This document shows, piece after piece, positions 14,892 through 23,857 of a stretch of DNA of 64,000 bases. The stretch covers positions 6,696,001-6,760,000 of the forward strand of contig NZ_CP101137.1 in the NCBI RefSeq assembly GCF_028473745.1. The letters run 5' to 3'. The DNA is from Streptomyces sp. M92. Lineage in GTDB: Bacteria; Actinomycetota; Actinomycetes; Streptomycetales; Streptomycetaceae. Positions within the stretch are counted from its first letter, which is position 1. Every line of letters starts with the position of its first letter. The notes under the pieces were generated by a model, which worked only from the letters and a program-made list of their open reading frames with translations, ran no database searches and was not told the origin of the DNA. The position numbers were made by a program, and so were the translations under genes.

Positions 14892-15674
14892 ATGCAGACG
14901 AACCCCACCCACACCAGTCTCGTCGCCGTCGGCGACTCCTTCACCGAGGGCATGTCGGACCTGCTCCCGGACGGCTCCTACCGGGGCTGGGCCGACCTCC
15001 TCGCCGCACGGATGGCGGCCCGCTCCCCCGGCTTCCGGTACGCGAACCTCGCCGTGCGCGGCAAGCTCATCGGACAGATCGTCGACGAGCAGGTCGACGT
15101 GGCAGCGGCCATGGGGGCCGACGTGATCACCCTGGTCGGCGGCCTCAACGACACCCTGCGACCCAAGTGCGACATGGCCCGGGTACGGGATCTGCTGACG
15201 CAGGCCGTGGAGCGGCTCGCGCCGAACTGCGAGCAGCTGGTGCTGATGCGCAGCCCGGGCCGCCAGGGGCCGGTGCTGGAGCGGTTCCGGCCGCGCATGG
15301 AGGCGCTCTTCGCGATCATCGACGACCTGTCCGCGCGCCACGGCGCCGTGGTCGTCGACCTGTACGGCGCCCAGTCGCTGGCCGACCCGCGCCTGTGGGA
15401 CGTGGACCGGTTGCACCTGACCGCCGAGGGGCACCGCCGGGTCGCGGAGGCCGTGTGGCAGTCGCTCGGCTACGAGCCCGAGGACCCCGACTGGCACGCG
15501 CCGGTCCCGCCCGCGCCGCCGCCGGGCTGGGTCGTGCGCCGCACCGCGGACGTCCGGTTCGCCCGGCAGCACCTGCTGCCCTGGATCGGCCGCAGGCTGA
15601 CCGGCCGCTCGTCCGGTGACGGGCGTCCGGCGAAGCGTCCGGAGCTGCTGCCGTACGAGGACCTGACGCCGTGA
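14892..15674 (+). CDS. SGNH/GDSL-family hydrolase
   Basis: A 260-residue esterase-type protein. Block I is VAVGDSFTEGMSD with the nucleophile serine (about residue 16), block III is ITLVGGLNDTL (oxyanion Gly/Asn) and block V is WDVDRLHLTAEGHRRVAEAVW with the catalytic Asp-x-x-His. No signal peptide is present, so it is probably cytoplasmic. The C-terminal ~60 residues are Pro/Arg-rich and end in PELLPYEDLTP. The ATG at 14892 was preferred because similarity begins there and a -10-like box fits a leaderless start. Confidence 0.88.
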   Translation: MQTNPTHTSLVAVGDSFTEGMSDLLPDGSYRGWADLLAARMAARSPGFRYANLAVRGKLIGQIVDEQVDVAAAMGADVITLVGGLNDTLRPKCDMARVRDLLTQAVERLAPNCEQLVLMRSPGRQGPVLERFRPRMEALFAIIDDLSARHGAVVVDLYGAQSLADPRLWDVDRLHLTAEGHRRVAEAVWQSLGYEPEDPDWHAPVPPAPPPGWVVRRTADVRFARQHLLPWIGRRLTGRSSGDGRPAKRPELLPYEDLTP

Positions 15675-15745
15675 TCGTCCAGGTCACGACGTTCTCGTAG
15701 GTTCCGACGAGGAACCCCGTGGCGTCGGCCTGCAGGAATCGCCAG

Positions 15746-15751
15746 TAAACT
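15746..15751 (+). promoter_or_regulatory. Candidate -10 box of purB
   Basis: TAAACT lies eight bases before the GTG start of purB, with no ribosome-binding site in between, so transcription would begin at the start codon (leaderless mRNA). Confidence 0.45.
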
Positions 15752-15759
15752 TCCGCTAC

Positions 15760-17202
15760 GTGACTTCCGCTCCCGCCAAGCCCCGCATCCCGAACGTCCT
15801 CGCCGGACGCTACGCCTCCGCCGAGCTCGCCACGCTCTGGTCGCCCGAGCAGAAGGTGAGGCTGGAGCGGCAGCTCTGGCTCGCCGTGCTGCGGGCCCAG
15901 AAGGACCTCGGCATCGAGGTGCCCGACGCCGCGATCGCCGACTACGAGCGCGTCCTCGACCAGGTCGACCTCGCCTCGATCGCCGAGCGCGAGAAGGTCA
16001 CCCGGCACGACGTGAAGGCGCGGATCGAGGAGTTCAACGACCTCGCCGGCCACGAGCACGTGCACAAGGGCATGACCTCCCGGGACCTGACGGAGAACGT
16101 CGAGCAGTTGCAGGTCCGGCTGTCGCTGGAGCTGATCCGCGACCGCTCGGTGGCCGTCCTGGTCCGCCTCGGCAAGCTGGCCGGCGAGTACGCCGAGCTG
16201 GTCATGGCCGGCCGCTCCCACAACGTCGCCGCGCAGGCCACGACGCTGGGCAAGCGGTTCGCCACCGCCGCCGACGAGCTGCTGGTGGCGTACGGCCGGG
16301 TGGAGGAGCTGCTGGGCCGCTACCCGCTGCGCGGCATCAAGGGCCCGGTCGGCACCGCGCAGGACATGCTGGACCTGCTCGGCGGGGACGCGGACAAGCT
16401 CGCGGAGCTGGAGCGGCGGATCGCCGGCCACCTGGGCTTCTCCGAGGCGTTCACCTCGGTCGGCCAGGTCTACCCGCGCTCTCTGGACTACGAGGTCGTC
16501 ACCGCGCTGGTGCAGCTGGCGGCGGCACCGTCGTCGCTGGCGAAGACGGTCCGGCTGATGGCGGGGCACGAGCTGGTCACCGAGGGCTTCAAGCCCGGCC
16601 AGGTCGGCTCCTCGGCGATGCCGCACAAGATGAACACCCGCTCCTGCGAGCGCGTCAACGGCCTGATGGTCATCCTGCGCGGCTACGCGTCGATGACCGG
16701 CGAGCTGGCGGGCGACCAGTGGAACGAGGGCGACGTGTCCTGCTCGGTGGTGCGCCGGGTGGCCCTGCCCGACGCGTTCTTCGCCCTGGACGGGCTGCTG
16801 GAGACGTTCCTGACCGTGCTCGACGAGTTCGGTGCCTTCCCGGCCGTCGTGGCCCGGGAGCTGGACCGCTACCTGCCGTTCCTGGCCACCACCAAGGTGC
16901 TGATGGGCGCGGTGCGGGCCGGGGTGGGCCGCGAGGTCGCCCACGAGGCGATCAAGGAGAACGCCGTCGCCTCCGCGCTGGCGATGCGCGAGCAGGGCGC
17001 CGAGCGCAACGAACTGCTCGACAAGCTGGCCGCCGACGAGCGCATCCCGCTGGACCGGGCCGGTCTGGAGGCGCTGATGGCCGACAAGCTGTCCTTCACG
17101 GGCGCGGCGGCCGCCCAGGTCGGCGTCGTCGTCGGCCGGATCGAGGAGATCGTGAAGCAGCGCCCGGAGGCCGCGGGATACACCCCCGGAGCGATCCTCT
17201 GA
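15760..17202 (+). CDS. purB: Adenylosuccinate lyase
   Basis: A 480-residue fumarase/aspartase-superfamily enzyme acting twice in purine synthesis (SAICAR and adenylosuccinate cleavage). The catalytic histidine regions GHEHVHKGMTSRDLTENVEQ and RSHNVAAQATTLGKRF, and the signature loop GSSAMPHKMNTRSCERVNGL with the catalytic serine, are intact. It starts with GTG directly downstream of a -10-like box. The TGA stop overlaps the presumed CTG start of the DNA glycosylase gene, so the two are coupled. Confidence 0.95.
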   Translation: MTSAPAKPRIPNVLAGRYASAELATLWSPEQKVRLERQLWLAVLRAQKDLGIEVPDAAIADYERVLDQVDLASIAEREKVTRHDVKARIEEFNDLAGHEHVHKGMTSRDLTENVEQLQVRLSLELIRDRSVAVLVRLGKLAGEYAELVMAGRSHNVAAQATTLGKRFATAADELLVAYGRVEELLGRYPLRGIKGPVGTAQDMLDLLGGDADKLAELERRIAGHLGFSEAFTSVGQVYPRSLDYEVVTALVQLAAAPSSLAKTVRLMAGHELVTEGFKPGQVGSSAMPHKMNTRSCERVNGLMVILRGYASMTGELAGDQWNEGDVSCSVVRRVALPDAFFALDGLLETFLTVLDEFGAFPAVVARELDRYLPFLATTKVLMGAVRAGVGREVAHEAIKENAVASALAMREQGAERNELLDKLAADERIPLDRAGLEALMADKLSFTGAAAAQVGVVVGRIEEIVKQRPEAAGYTPGAIL

Positions 17203-17750
17203 CGCGCTTCACCCCGGCGGAGCTGGAGGCCGCCCGCGACCGTCTCGTCCCGGACGTCGTCGCGGACGGCCTGCGCGTGCTGTTCTGCGGCATCAACCCC
17301 GGTCTGATGACGGCGGCGACCGGCCACCACTTCGCCCGCCCGGGCAACCGCTTCTGGCCGGTGCTTCATCTGTCCGGGTTCACCCCGCGGCTGCTGAAGC
17401 CGTCGGAGCAGGGGGACCTGCTCGCGTACGGGCTCGGGATCACGAACGTCGTCCAGCGGGCCAGCGCGCGGGCGGACGAGCTGAGCCCCGAGGAGTACCG
17501 GGAGGGCGGCCGGCTGCTGGCGCTGAAGGTGGCGCGGCTGCGGCCGCGTTGGCTGGCCGTCGTCGGTGTCACCGCGTACCGCGCGGCGTTCGACGACCGC
17601 AAGGCGCAGGTCGGCCCCCAGGAACGGACGATCGGAGACACACGGATCTGGGTGCTGCCCAATCCCAGCGGTCTCAACGCGCACTGGACGGCGCAGACCA
17701 TGGCGGAGGAGTTCGCGCGGCTGCGGGCGGCGGCGGACACGGAGGAGTAG
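17199..17750 (+). CDS. mug: G/U mismatch-specific DNA glycosylase (Mug)
   Basis: A protein of about 183 residues of the uracil-DNA glycosylase superfamily, MUG branch: it excises U or ethenocytosine opposite G. Motif A is VLFCGINPGLMTAATGHHFA (Asn in place of the UDG Asp, as in Mug) and motif B is VLPNPSGLNAHW. The N-terminal TRFTPAELEAARDRLVPDVV matches the family start, yet no ATG, GTG or TTG is in frame there. The only candidate is CTG at 17199-17201 overlapping the purB stop (CTGA). The next GTG (17277) would cut into the fold. Confidence 0.88.
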   Translation: MTRFTPAELEAARDRLVPDVVADGLRVLFCGINPGLMTAATGHHFARPGNRFWPVLHLSGFTPRLLKPSEQGDLLAYGLGITNVVQRASARADELSPEEYREGGRLLALKVARLRPRWLAVVGVTAYRAAFDDRKAQVGPQERTIGDTRIWVLPNPSGLNAHWTAQTMAEEFARLRAAADTEE

Positions 17751-17757
17751 TCCGGGA

Positions 17758-18186
17758 TCACGGGGGCGCCTCCCGGGTGACGACGGCCAGCAACTGCACC
17801 TCGTCGCTCTCGTCCGCATCTGCGACAGCGACCGCGACCCAGCGGCCGGTCCCCTCGGCCTCCCACAGGTGTGCCAGGCGTGCACGGGCGCTGAGGGCGG
17901 CCCACGGCTCGGGTATCTCCTCCCGCTCGGTCCGCAGGAGGACCGTCTGCAGGTTCCAGACCGTTCGCAGGTTCCAGGGCTCCGCCTGCCCCCGGCGCGT
18001 AGCGAAGCGCTCGTGGAGGGCGTCGCGGTACTTCTCGTACTGCTCCACGGTCGCCGCCCGCTCCCCCGGGTCGCCGTCGCGCAGGCCGTGGCTGCTCTCC
18101 AGCACCGCCACGAAGTGGCCGTGCTCCGCCGGGAAGGGGCGGAAGCACAGCTCGTCGATGAGGGCGATGTGCCGCGCGATGTCCAT
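17758..18186 (-). CDS. Conserved hypothetical protein
   Basis: A 142-residue soluble protein that I do not recognise. It begins MDIARHIALIDELCFRPFPA and has an EQYEKYRDALHERFATRRG helix and a C-terminal strand-rich part (WVAVAVADADESDEVQLLAVV). There is no signal peptide, membrane segment or known catalytic motif. It is convergent with mug (7 bp apart) and lies 41 bp downstream of the ABC permease gene on the same strand, so it may be the last gene of that operon. Confidence 0.6.
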   Translation of the reverse strand: MDIARHIALIDELCFRPFPAEHGHFVAVLESSHGLRDGDPGERAATVEQYEKYRDALHERFATRRGQAEPWNLRTVWNLQTVLLRTEREEIPEPWAALSARARLAHLWEAEGTGRWVAVAVADADESDEVQLLAVVTREAPP

Positions 18187-18227
18187 GCCGTCCAGTAAAC
18201 CGGCCGCCACTGACAATTGGCGGGGCG

Positions 18228-18953
18228 TCAGGCGTCCCGGCCGCGCAGCCGCCAGGCACCGGCGATCAGGGCGGCCCCCGCCCAAACCGCTGTCACGGCG
18301 AGCCCCGCCCAGGGCCCCAGAATCCCGTCGTGCGTCTGGTGGATGACCACCTGTCCGGCCTGGTCCGGCAGGAACTCCGTGGCGCCGCCCGCCGCGTCAC
18401 CGATCACGAAGGCGATGATGAGGATGAACGGGATCAGGGTGGACAGGGTGGCCACGCCACTGCGGAAGAGGGCGGTCAGGCCCGCCGCGAGCAGGGCCAT
18501 CAGCATGAAGTAGATCCCGCATCCCACGACACCGCGCACCTGCTCGCCCATGGTGAGCCCGTCCGCGGCCGCGCCGAGGCCCGCCCGGGCGGCGACGAGG
18601 GCGGTGAACGAGGTGAGCAGGCCGACCACGAGGGCCGGTACGGCGACGACGACCAGTTTCGCCGCGAACCACCGCCCGCGCTGTGGAACGGCGGCCAGGG
18701 AAAGGCGAATTCCGTTGCCGTGGTACTCGGCCGACACGACCATGGCGCCGAACGCGATGGCGGCGATCTGACCGGGCATGACGCCGGAGAGGGCCATGAA
18801 CAGCGGGTCGAAGTCCGGGTCCGAGGTGTCGGAGACCCCCGCCAGCGCGGAGAAGGCGGTGGTGCAGGCGAACACGGCCAGCAGTGTGCCGCACAGCGAG
18901 CGCAGGGTGAGCACCTTGAGCGCCTCGGAGCGGAGTACGGGTGCGAAGTGCAT
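18228..18953 (-). CDS. ABC-2 type transporter permease
   Basis: A 241-residue membrane protein with six predicted helices: about 20-40, 60-80, 98-122, 143-165, 170-190 and 215-235. The pattern is that of the small actinobacterial ABC-2 permeases encoded next to a DrrA/CcmA-like ATPase. The conserved SAEYHGNGIRLSLAAVPQRGRWFAAKL cytoplasmic segment is present. It starts 2 bp after the ATPase stop, so the two form one exporter. The substrate is unknown; the divergent histidine kinase and response regulator probably control it. Confidence 0.85.
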   Translation of the reverse strand: MHFAPVLRSEALKVLTLRSLCGTLLAVFACTTAFSALAGVSDTSDPDFDPLFMALSGVMPGQIAAIAFGAMVVSAEYHGNGIRLSLAAVPQRGRWFAAKLVVVAVPALVVGLLTSFTALVAARAGLGAAADGLTMGEQVRGVVGCGIYFMLMALLAAGLTALFRSGVATLSTLIPFILIIAFVIGDAAGGATEFLPDQAGQVVIHQTHDGILGPWAGLAVTAVWAGAALIAGAWRLRGRDA

Positions 18954-18955
18954 GG

Positions 18956-19876
18956 TCAGACCTCCTGGGGCTGTGCGGTGAACTCGGCCTCGGTGGCCGT
19001 CAGGTCGAGGTAGGCCTGCTCCAAGGTGCCTTCCGTCGAGCTCAGTTCGAGAATCGGGACGCCGGCACCGGACACGGCGCGGCCGATGTCGTCCACGCGT
19101 GCGTGCGGCACGGTCCAGTACCCGTCGTCGTGTTCCACCGCCTCGTGCCCGTGCCGGGCGAGAGCGGCCTTGAGCGCGGTGGGGTCCGAGGTCCGGACGC
19201 GGACACTGGGCTGCACGCGCGCGTCGATGAACTCCCGCATCGGAGTGTCGGCGAGCAGTCGGCCCCGGCCGAGGACGACCAGATGGTCGGCGAAGGACGC
19301 GGTCTCGTTCATCAGGTGGCTGGAGACCAGGACGGTGCGTCCCTCGGCCGCGAGCCGGCCCAGCAGTTCACGGATCCAGATGATGCCCTCGGGGTCCAGT
19401 CCGTTGGAGGGCTCGTCCAGCATCACCACCTCGGGATCGCCCAGCAGCGCGGCGGCGATGCCGAGCCGCTGGCGCATCCCCAGGGAGTACGTCCTCACCC
19501 GGCGGCGCGCCACCGACGCGATGCCGGTCTCCTCCAGGACCTCGTCGACCCGACGTGCGGGAAGGCGGTTGCTCGCCGCCAGGACGCGCAGGTGGTCCCG
19601 GCCGGTGCGGGAGCCGTGGGCGGCGTCCGCGTCGAGCAGGGCGCCGACGTGCCGCAGCGGCTCGTGGAGGGCGGCGTAGGGGCGTCCGCCGACGGTCGCG
19701 GTGCCGGAGGTCGGCCGGTCGAGGCCGAGGACCAGGCGCATGGTGGTGGACTTCCCGGCGCCGTTGGGGCCGAGGAAGCCGGTGACGCGGCCGGGGCGGA
19801 CGGTGAAGGTGAGGTCGTCGACGGCTCGCCGGGTGCCGTACTCCTTGGTGAGGTTCTGGACGTCGATGCTGGTCAT
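18956..19876 (-). CDS. ABC transporter ATP-binding protein
   Basis: A 306-residue DrrA-like ATPase. Walker A is FLGPNGAGKSTTM (about residues 37-49), the signature is YSLGMRQRLGIAAALLG, Walker B is VVMLDEPSNGLDP and the switch His is in VLVSSHLMNE. The C-terminal ~90 residues form the accessory domain common in drug/lipid exporters of this class. The start at 19876 begins the conserved MTSIDVQNLTKEYG; no good ribosome-binding site precedes it. Confidence 0.9.
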   Translation of the reverse strand: MTSIDVQNLTKEYGTRRAVDDLTFTVRPGRVTGFLGPNGAGKSTTMRLVLGLDRPTSGTATVGGRPYAALHEPLRHVGALLDADAAHGSRTGRDHLRVLAASNRLPARRVDEVLEETGIASVARRRVRTYSLGMRQRLGIAAALLGDPEVVMLDEPSNGLDPEGIIWIRELLGRLAAEGRTVLVSSHLMNETASFADHLVVLGRGRLLADTPMREFIDARVQPSVRVRTSDPTALKAALARHGHEAVEHDDGYWTVPHARVDDIGRAVSGAGVPILELSSTEGTLEQAYLDLTATEAEFTAQPQEV

Positions 19877-19897
19877 GGCATCAGCGTGCCGGTCGTA

Positions 19898-19949
19898 CGG
19901 GGGCGGGTCCTCCCCCGCCGGTGGAGATCGTCTCCCCCGTGCGGGGGAG
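19898..19949. promoter_or_regulatory. Two inverted repeats between ABC transporter and two-component genes
   Basis: CGGGGG-cgggtcct-CCCCCG (19898-19917) and CTCCCCCG-tg-CGGGGGAG (19932-19949) lie in the 106-bp divergent region. They share the word CCTCCCCCG/CTCCCCCG, as expected of a regulator binding twice. The divergent response regulator is the obvious candidate to bind here and control the transporter operon. Confidence 0.45.
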
Positions 19950-19982
19950 CCGGGTGTCAGTGGCGGCTGGCACGATGAACGA

Positions 19983-21140
19983 ATGCTCCGCTTGCTGCGC
20001 CCGTTGTTCCTGGGCACCACCTACACACGATTCGTCTATCTGTGGGTGCCCATGCTGATCGTGAGCGTGTGGGCGCTCATCGACGACACGAACATGTGGG
20101 TACCGGCGGCCCTGCTAGTCCCGGTCGGCCTCATTCCGGCGGTGCGGACCGGCGAGGGGCTACAGGCGCGGTGGCTCCTCACGCCGGGTCAGGGCGACGG
20201 CGGCTTCTCGGTGGCCCCGTCGGCGACCTGGCGGGACCGGCTGCGCACGGTGGTGTGGCTGCAAGGGCGTCTGCTGCTGGGTCTGTTGGTCTCGGGTGCC
20301 TGCGTCTGGCTGCCGCTCCTCTCCGTCGAACTGGTCCGGCACGCCGCCGGGCACCGGGTCGATGACATCCCGGTGCTGCGGGACACCGCGCCGCACTGGG
20401 CGTACGCCCTCCTCGCGCCGCTCCCCCTCCTCGCCCTGTACGGCGCCGTGGTCGGCCTCGGCCTCCTGGCGACGGCGGGGGCCCGCGCGTTTCTCGGTCC
20501 CTCCGCCGCCGAGCGGCTCACCGCCCTGGAGGAGCGCACCGAACAGCTCCTGGAACGCAACCGCATCGCCCGCGAGCTGCACGACTCCATCGGCCACGCG
20601 CTGACCGTCGCCGTCATCCAGGCGGGGGCCGCCCGCGCGGCGAACAGCCCCGAGTTCACCGACCGAGCGCTGACCGCGATCGAGGAGACCGGCCGGGCCG
20701 CGCTGGAGGATCTGGAACGGGTGCTCGGCGTCCTGCGGGAGGCCGAGCGGCCTGCGAGCGGCCGGCCGACGCTCGCGGACGCGGACCGCCTCCTGGAGTC
20801 CGCCCGCGCTTCCGGGGCCAAGGTCGACGCCGAGGTCACCGGTCCGCTGGAGGCCCTGCCGGGTCCGGTCTCGCGAGAGGGCTACCGCATCCTCCAGGAG
20901 GCACTGACCAATGTGCTGCGGCACGCGGGCGCGGTGCCGACCCGGGTGCGCGTCGAGGTCACCGACGGCGCGCTCACCCTTCAGGTGTGCAATCCGCTGC
21001 CGGACGAAAGAGCCGCGCCCGGTCGTGGCAGCGGGCTGCGCGGGATACGCGAGCGGGTCGCGCTGCTGGGCGGGCGGGCGCGCACGGGCCCCGGCGACGC
21101 CGGTGACTGGGAGGTGCTGGTCGAGCTGCCGCCGGGCTGA
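19983..21140 (+). CDS. Two-component sensor histidine kinase (HisKA_3)
   Basis: A 385-residue NarL-type sensor kinase. Four hydrophobic segments fall in the first 170 residues (about 17-35, 40-55, 98-120, 145-168) with little extracellular loop, suggesting membrane or intramembrane sensing. The dimerisation/phosphorylation box is NRIARELHDSIGHALTV with the phospho-accepting His. The HATPase domain has ILQEALTNVLRHAG (N box) and GRGSGLRGIRERVALLGG (G box). It lies 14 bp upstream of the response regulator and divergent from the ABC exporter. Confidence 0.9.
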   Translation: MLRLLRPLFLGTTYTRFVYLWVPMLIVSVWALIDDTNMWVPAALLVPVGLIPAVRTGEGLQARWLLTPGQGDGGFSVAPSATWRDRLRTVVWLQGRLLLGLLVSGACVWLPLLSVELVRHAAGHRVDDIPVLRDTAPHWAYALLAPLPLLALYGAVVGLGLLATAGARAFLGPSAAERLTALEERTEQLLERNRIARELHDSIGHALTVAVIQAGAARAANSPEFTDRALTAIEETGRAALEDLERVLGVLREAERPASGRPTLADADRLLESARASGAKVDAEVTGPLEALPGPVSREGYRILQEALTNVLRHAGAVPTRVRVEVTDGALTLQVCNPLPDERAAPGRGSGLRGIRERVALLGGRARTGPGDAGDWEVLVELPPG

Positions 21141-21154
21141 TCTACGCTGGGCGG

Positions 21155-21817
21155 ATGCCGGTCAGAGTGCTCCTCGTCGACGACGAACCCCTGGTACGCG
21201 CGGGTCTGCGGGCTGTGCTGGAGGCGCAGCCGGACATCGAGGTGGTCGGGGAGGCGGCCGACGGGGCGGCGGTGATTCCGCTGGTGCGGCAGCTGCGGCC
21301 GGACGTGGTCGCCATGGACGTCCGGATGCCGCTGCTGGACGGGATCGAGGCCACACGGGCGCTGCTGCGGACGATGACCGACCCGCCGAAGATCCTCGTG
21401 GTCACGACCTTCGAGAACGACGAGTACGTGTACGAGGCGCTGCGCGCGGGCGCCGACGGGTTCCTGCTGAAACGGGCCCGCCCGGCCGAGATCGTGCACG
21501 CGGTACGGCTGATCGCGGAAGGCGAGTCCCTGCTGTTCCCGGCGTCGGTGCGGCAACTGGCCGCCGAGTACGGTGACGACGGCGGCAACCGCGCCGCCCG
21601 CGCGGTGCTGGAGCGGGCGCAGCTGACCGAGCGGGAGGGCGACGTGCTGCGGCTGATGGCGCGCGGGCTGTCGAACGCGGAGATCGCCGCCCGGCTGGTG
21701 GTCGGCACGGAGACGGTGAAGTCGCACGTGAGCGCGGTACTGGGGAAGCTGGGGGCGCGGGACCGCACACAGGCGGTGATCGCGGCGTACGAGTCGGGGT
21801 TCGTGGCACCCGGGTGA
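21155..21817 (+). CDS. LuxR/NarL-family response regulator
   Basis: A 220-residue regulator. The receiver domain has Asp9-Asp10 in LLVDDEP, the phosphorylation site Asp55 in VAMDVRMP, a Thr in VVTTFENDEYV and Lys in FLLKRARP. A linker of about 30 residues leads to a LuxR HTH (LTEREGDVLRLMARGLSNAE to VKSHVSAVLGKLGARDR). It is co-transcribed with the histidine kinase. The two inverted repeats upstream of the kinase gene are likely targets. Confidence 0.92.
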   Translation: MPVRVLLVDDEPLVRAGLRAVLEAQPDIEVVGEAADGAAVIPLVRQLRPDVVAMDVRMPLLDGIEATRALLRTMTDPPKILVVTTFENDEYVYEALRAGADGFLLKRARPAEIVHAVRLIAEGESLLFPASVRQLAAEYGDDGGNRAARAVLERAQLTEREGDVLRLMARGLSNAEIAARLVVGTETVKSHVSAVLGKLGARDRTQAVIAAYESGFVAPG

Positions 21818-21915
21818 GGTGACGGCCCGCCGGGCAGGGGCGGGACCGGCACTCGCCGGGGTGGAGCGGGCCGAGTACGATCCGCCCAACACGCGCACGA
21901 GCTGGGAGGACGGAG

Positions 21916-23070
21916 TTGGGCGGGCTGACCGGTGGGGACCCGTCGCTGCTGCGGAGGATCAACTCCGCCGTGGTGCTGCACGCGTTGCGGGCCACGGACT
22001 GCGCGACGCTGACCGAGATCACTCGGGTGACCGGACTGTCCCGGCCCACCGTCGAGGGCGTCGTCGAGGGGCTGATCGAGGCGGGCCTGGTCGTGGAGGC
22101 GGCCGTCGACGAGCGTACGACCCGCAGGCAGGGGCGGCCCGCGCGGCGGTTCCGGTTCCGGGCTGAGGCCGGGCATCTGCTGGGGCTGGAGATCGGTCCG
22201 CACCGCGTGGCCGCGCTCCTGTCCGACCTGGACGGCCGGGTGATCGGCGCCCAGGCCAAGGACGTCGACGTGAGCGCGCCGGCCGACGAGCGGCTGGAGC
22301 GGGTGCGCACCGCGGTCGCCGAACTGCTGCGCCGGGCCGGGGTGGCGCGTGGCTCGCTGCGGGCCGTGGGCGCCGCCTCGCCGGGGATCGTGGAGGCGGA
22401 CGGCACGGTGCGGCTGTGCACCGCGCTGCCCGAGTGGACGGGGCTGCGCCTGGGCGAGCGGCTGAGCCGTTCCTTCAAGTGTCCGGTGCTGGTGGAGAAC
22501 GACGCGAACGCGGCGGCGGTCGCCGAGCACTGGAAGGGCGCCGCCACCGAGTCCGACGACATCGTGTTCGTACTGGCCGGGCTGAGCCCCGGGGCCGGGT
22601 CGCTGATCGGCGGGCGGCTGCACCGGGGGTACGGAGGGGCGGCGGGCGAGACCGGCGCGCTGCACCTGCTGGGCCGGGACGTGACTCCGGAGACGCTGTT
22701 GTCCACCACGGACGAGCCGCTGCATCCGCTGGACGAGCAGGCGGTCGCCCAGGTGTTCGCCGAGGCCCGGCAGGGCGACCAGCGGGCCCGCGCGGCCGTC
22801 GAGCGGTACATCCACCGGTTGGTGCACGACGTGGCGGCGATGGTGCTGGCCCTCGATCCCGAACTGGTCGTCATCGGAGGCTGGGCGGCCGGCCTGGACG
22901 ACGTGCTGGAGCCGTTGCGGCGCGAGCTGGCCCGCTACTGCCTGCGTCCGCCGAAGGTCGCGCTGTCCCTCCTCGGGGAGGCCGCCGTGGCGACGGGCGC
23001 GCTGCGCCTCGCCCTCGATCACGTCGAGGAGCAGTTGTTCGCCGTGGAGGGCGCCACGGCGCGGCGCTGA
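21916..23070 (+). CDS. ROK-family transcriptional regulator
   Basis: A 384-residue NagC/Mlc/XylR-type regulator: winged HTH at about residues 15-75 (TLTEITRVTGLSRPTVEGVV) followed by a ROK domain (LGLEIGPHRVAALLSDLDGR, VENDANAAAVAEHWKG, GGAAGETGALH). The canonical zinc motif (C-x-G-C-G-x-x-G-C) is not present. The predicted start is TTG with GGAGG six bases upstream. Its 3' end faces that of the GntR gene 25 bp away. A sugar or amino-sugar phosphate is the usual ligand; none can be named here. Confidence 0.85.
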   Translation: MGGLTGGDPSLLRRINSAVVLHALRATDCATLTEITRVTGLSRPTVEGVVEGLIEAGLVVEAAVDERTTRRQGRPARRFRFRAEAGHLLGLEIGPHRVAALLSDLDGRVIGAQAKDVDVSAPADERLERVRTAVAELLRRAGVARGSLRAVGAASPGIVEADGTVRLCTALPEWTGLRLGERLSRSFKCPVLVENDANAAAVAEHWKGAATESDDIVFVLAGLSPGAGSLIGGRLHRGYGGAAGETGALHLLGRDVTPETLLSTTDEPLHPLDEQAVAQVFAEARQGDQRARAAVERYIHRLVHDVAAMVLALDPELVVIGGWAAGLDDVLEPLRRELARYCLRPPKVALSLLGEAAVATGALRLALDHVEEQLFAVEGATARR

Positions 23071-23095
23071 GCCGCGGGGGTCCGGGCCGGCAGGC

Positions 23096-23857
23096 TCAGG
23101 AGGCCCGGGTCTGGGGGCCGTGGTGGATCTCCACGTCGCCGGAGTCCCCGAAGGTCAGCCGGCAGGTGTCGGCGCGGTAGGTGGCGACGGAGAGCGCGGC
23201 GGTGCGGCCCTCGGCGAGGTAGCGGGTGGTGACGACGAGGACGGGCGCTCCCGGGAGGCGGTCCAGTTCCTTCGCGTCCTCGGCGCCGGCCGATCCGAGC
23301 TCCACGGCGCTGTCCCGGCGCTCCAGTTCGCCGCGCTGCAGTTCGCGCAGGACGGCACGCGCGCGTGCGGCCGCGGAGGGCGTGTCGATGGCGGTCAGGT
23401 CGGGCACCGAGGACGGCGGGACGTAGAGCAGTTCGGCGGCGACGGGCTGGCCGTGCGTCACGCGGGAGCGGCGGACGGTGTGCACGGTTTCGTCGCGGGC
23501 GGTGCCCAGGGCTTCGGCGACCGCCGCGGGCGGCGCCGCGAGCTCGCAGCCGGTGGCTTCCCAGGCGTCGTCGGCCGTTCCCGGCCAGGCGTGCTGTGCG
23601 GTGCCGACGGCCACGCCGACGCGCGGCGGGGCGACGGTGGTGCCGACGCCGCGGCGGCGCTGGAGGCGGCCTTCCAGTTCGAGCTGCTCCAGGGCCTGGC
23701 GGAGCGTGGCACGGGCGACGCCGAAGCGGGCGGCGAGGTCGCGCTCGTTCGGGAGGATCTCGCCCACCGAGAACTCCGAGTCCAGGGCCTCGCTCAGTAC
23801 GGTCCTGAGGTGCCAGTACTTCGGTTCCGGCACCGATTCCAACTGCGTGGTCCCCAC
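23096..23857 (-). CDS. GntR/HutC-family regulator
   Basis: A 253-residue regulator. The N-terminal GntR winged helix (about residues 12-78: KYWHLRTVLSEAL, ILPNERDLAARFGVARATLR, QALEQLELEGRLQRRRGVGT) is followed by a UTRA effector domain (about 100-240, with ETVHTVRRSRVTHGQPVAAE and APVLVVTTRYLAEGRTAALS). HutC-type members such as DasR sense phosphorylated amino sugars. A DasR-type palindrome lies 98 bp upstream of the start, suggesting autoregulation or control by a related regulator. The upstream region is unusually AT-rich around 23890-23925. Confidence 0.87.
   Translation of the reverse strand: MGTTQLESVPEPKYWHLRTVLSEALDSEFSVGEILPNERDLAARFGVARATLRQALEQLELEGRLQRRRGVGTTVAPPRVGVAVGTAQHAWPGTADDAWEATGCELAAPPAAVAEALGTARDETVHTVRRSRVTHGQPVAAELLYVPPSSVPDLTAIDTPSAAARARAVLRELQRGELERRDSAVELGSAGAEDAKELDRLPGAPVLVVTTRYLAEGRTAALSVATYRADTCRLTFGDSGDVEIHHGPQTRAS

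Noticed and set aside
12891..15572. 893-codon minus-strand frame across the CBS membrane proteins and SGNH gene
   Set aside because: It is low-complexity, has no domain and opposes three well-supported plus-strand genes.
19701..19982. N-terminal extension of the histidine kinase
   Set aside because: The upstream frame overlaps the divergent ATPase gene and lacks membrane or domain features; the ATG at 19983 begins the first membrane-proximal region.
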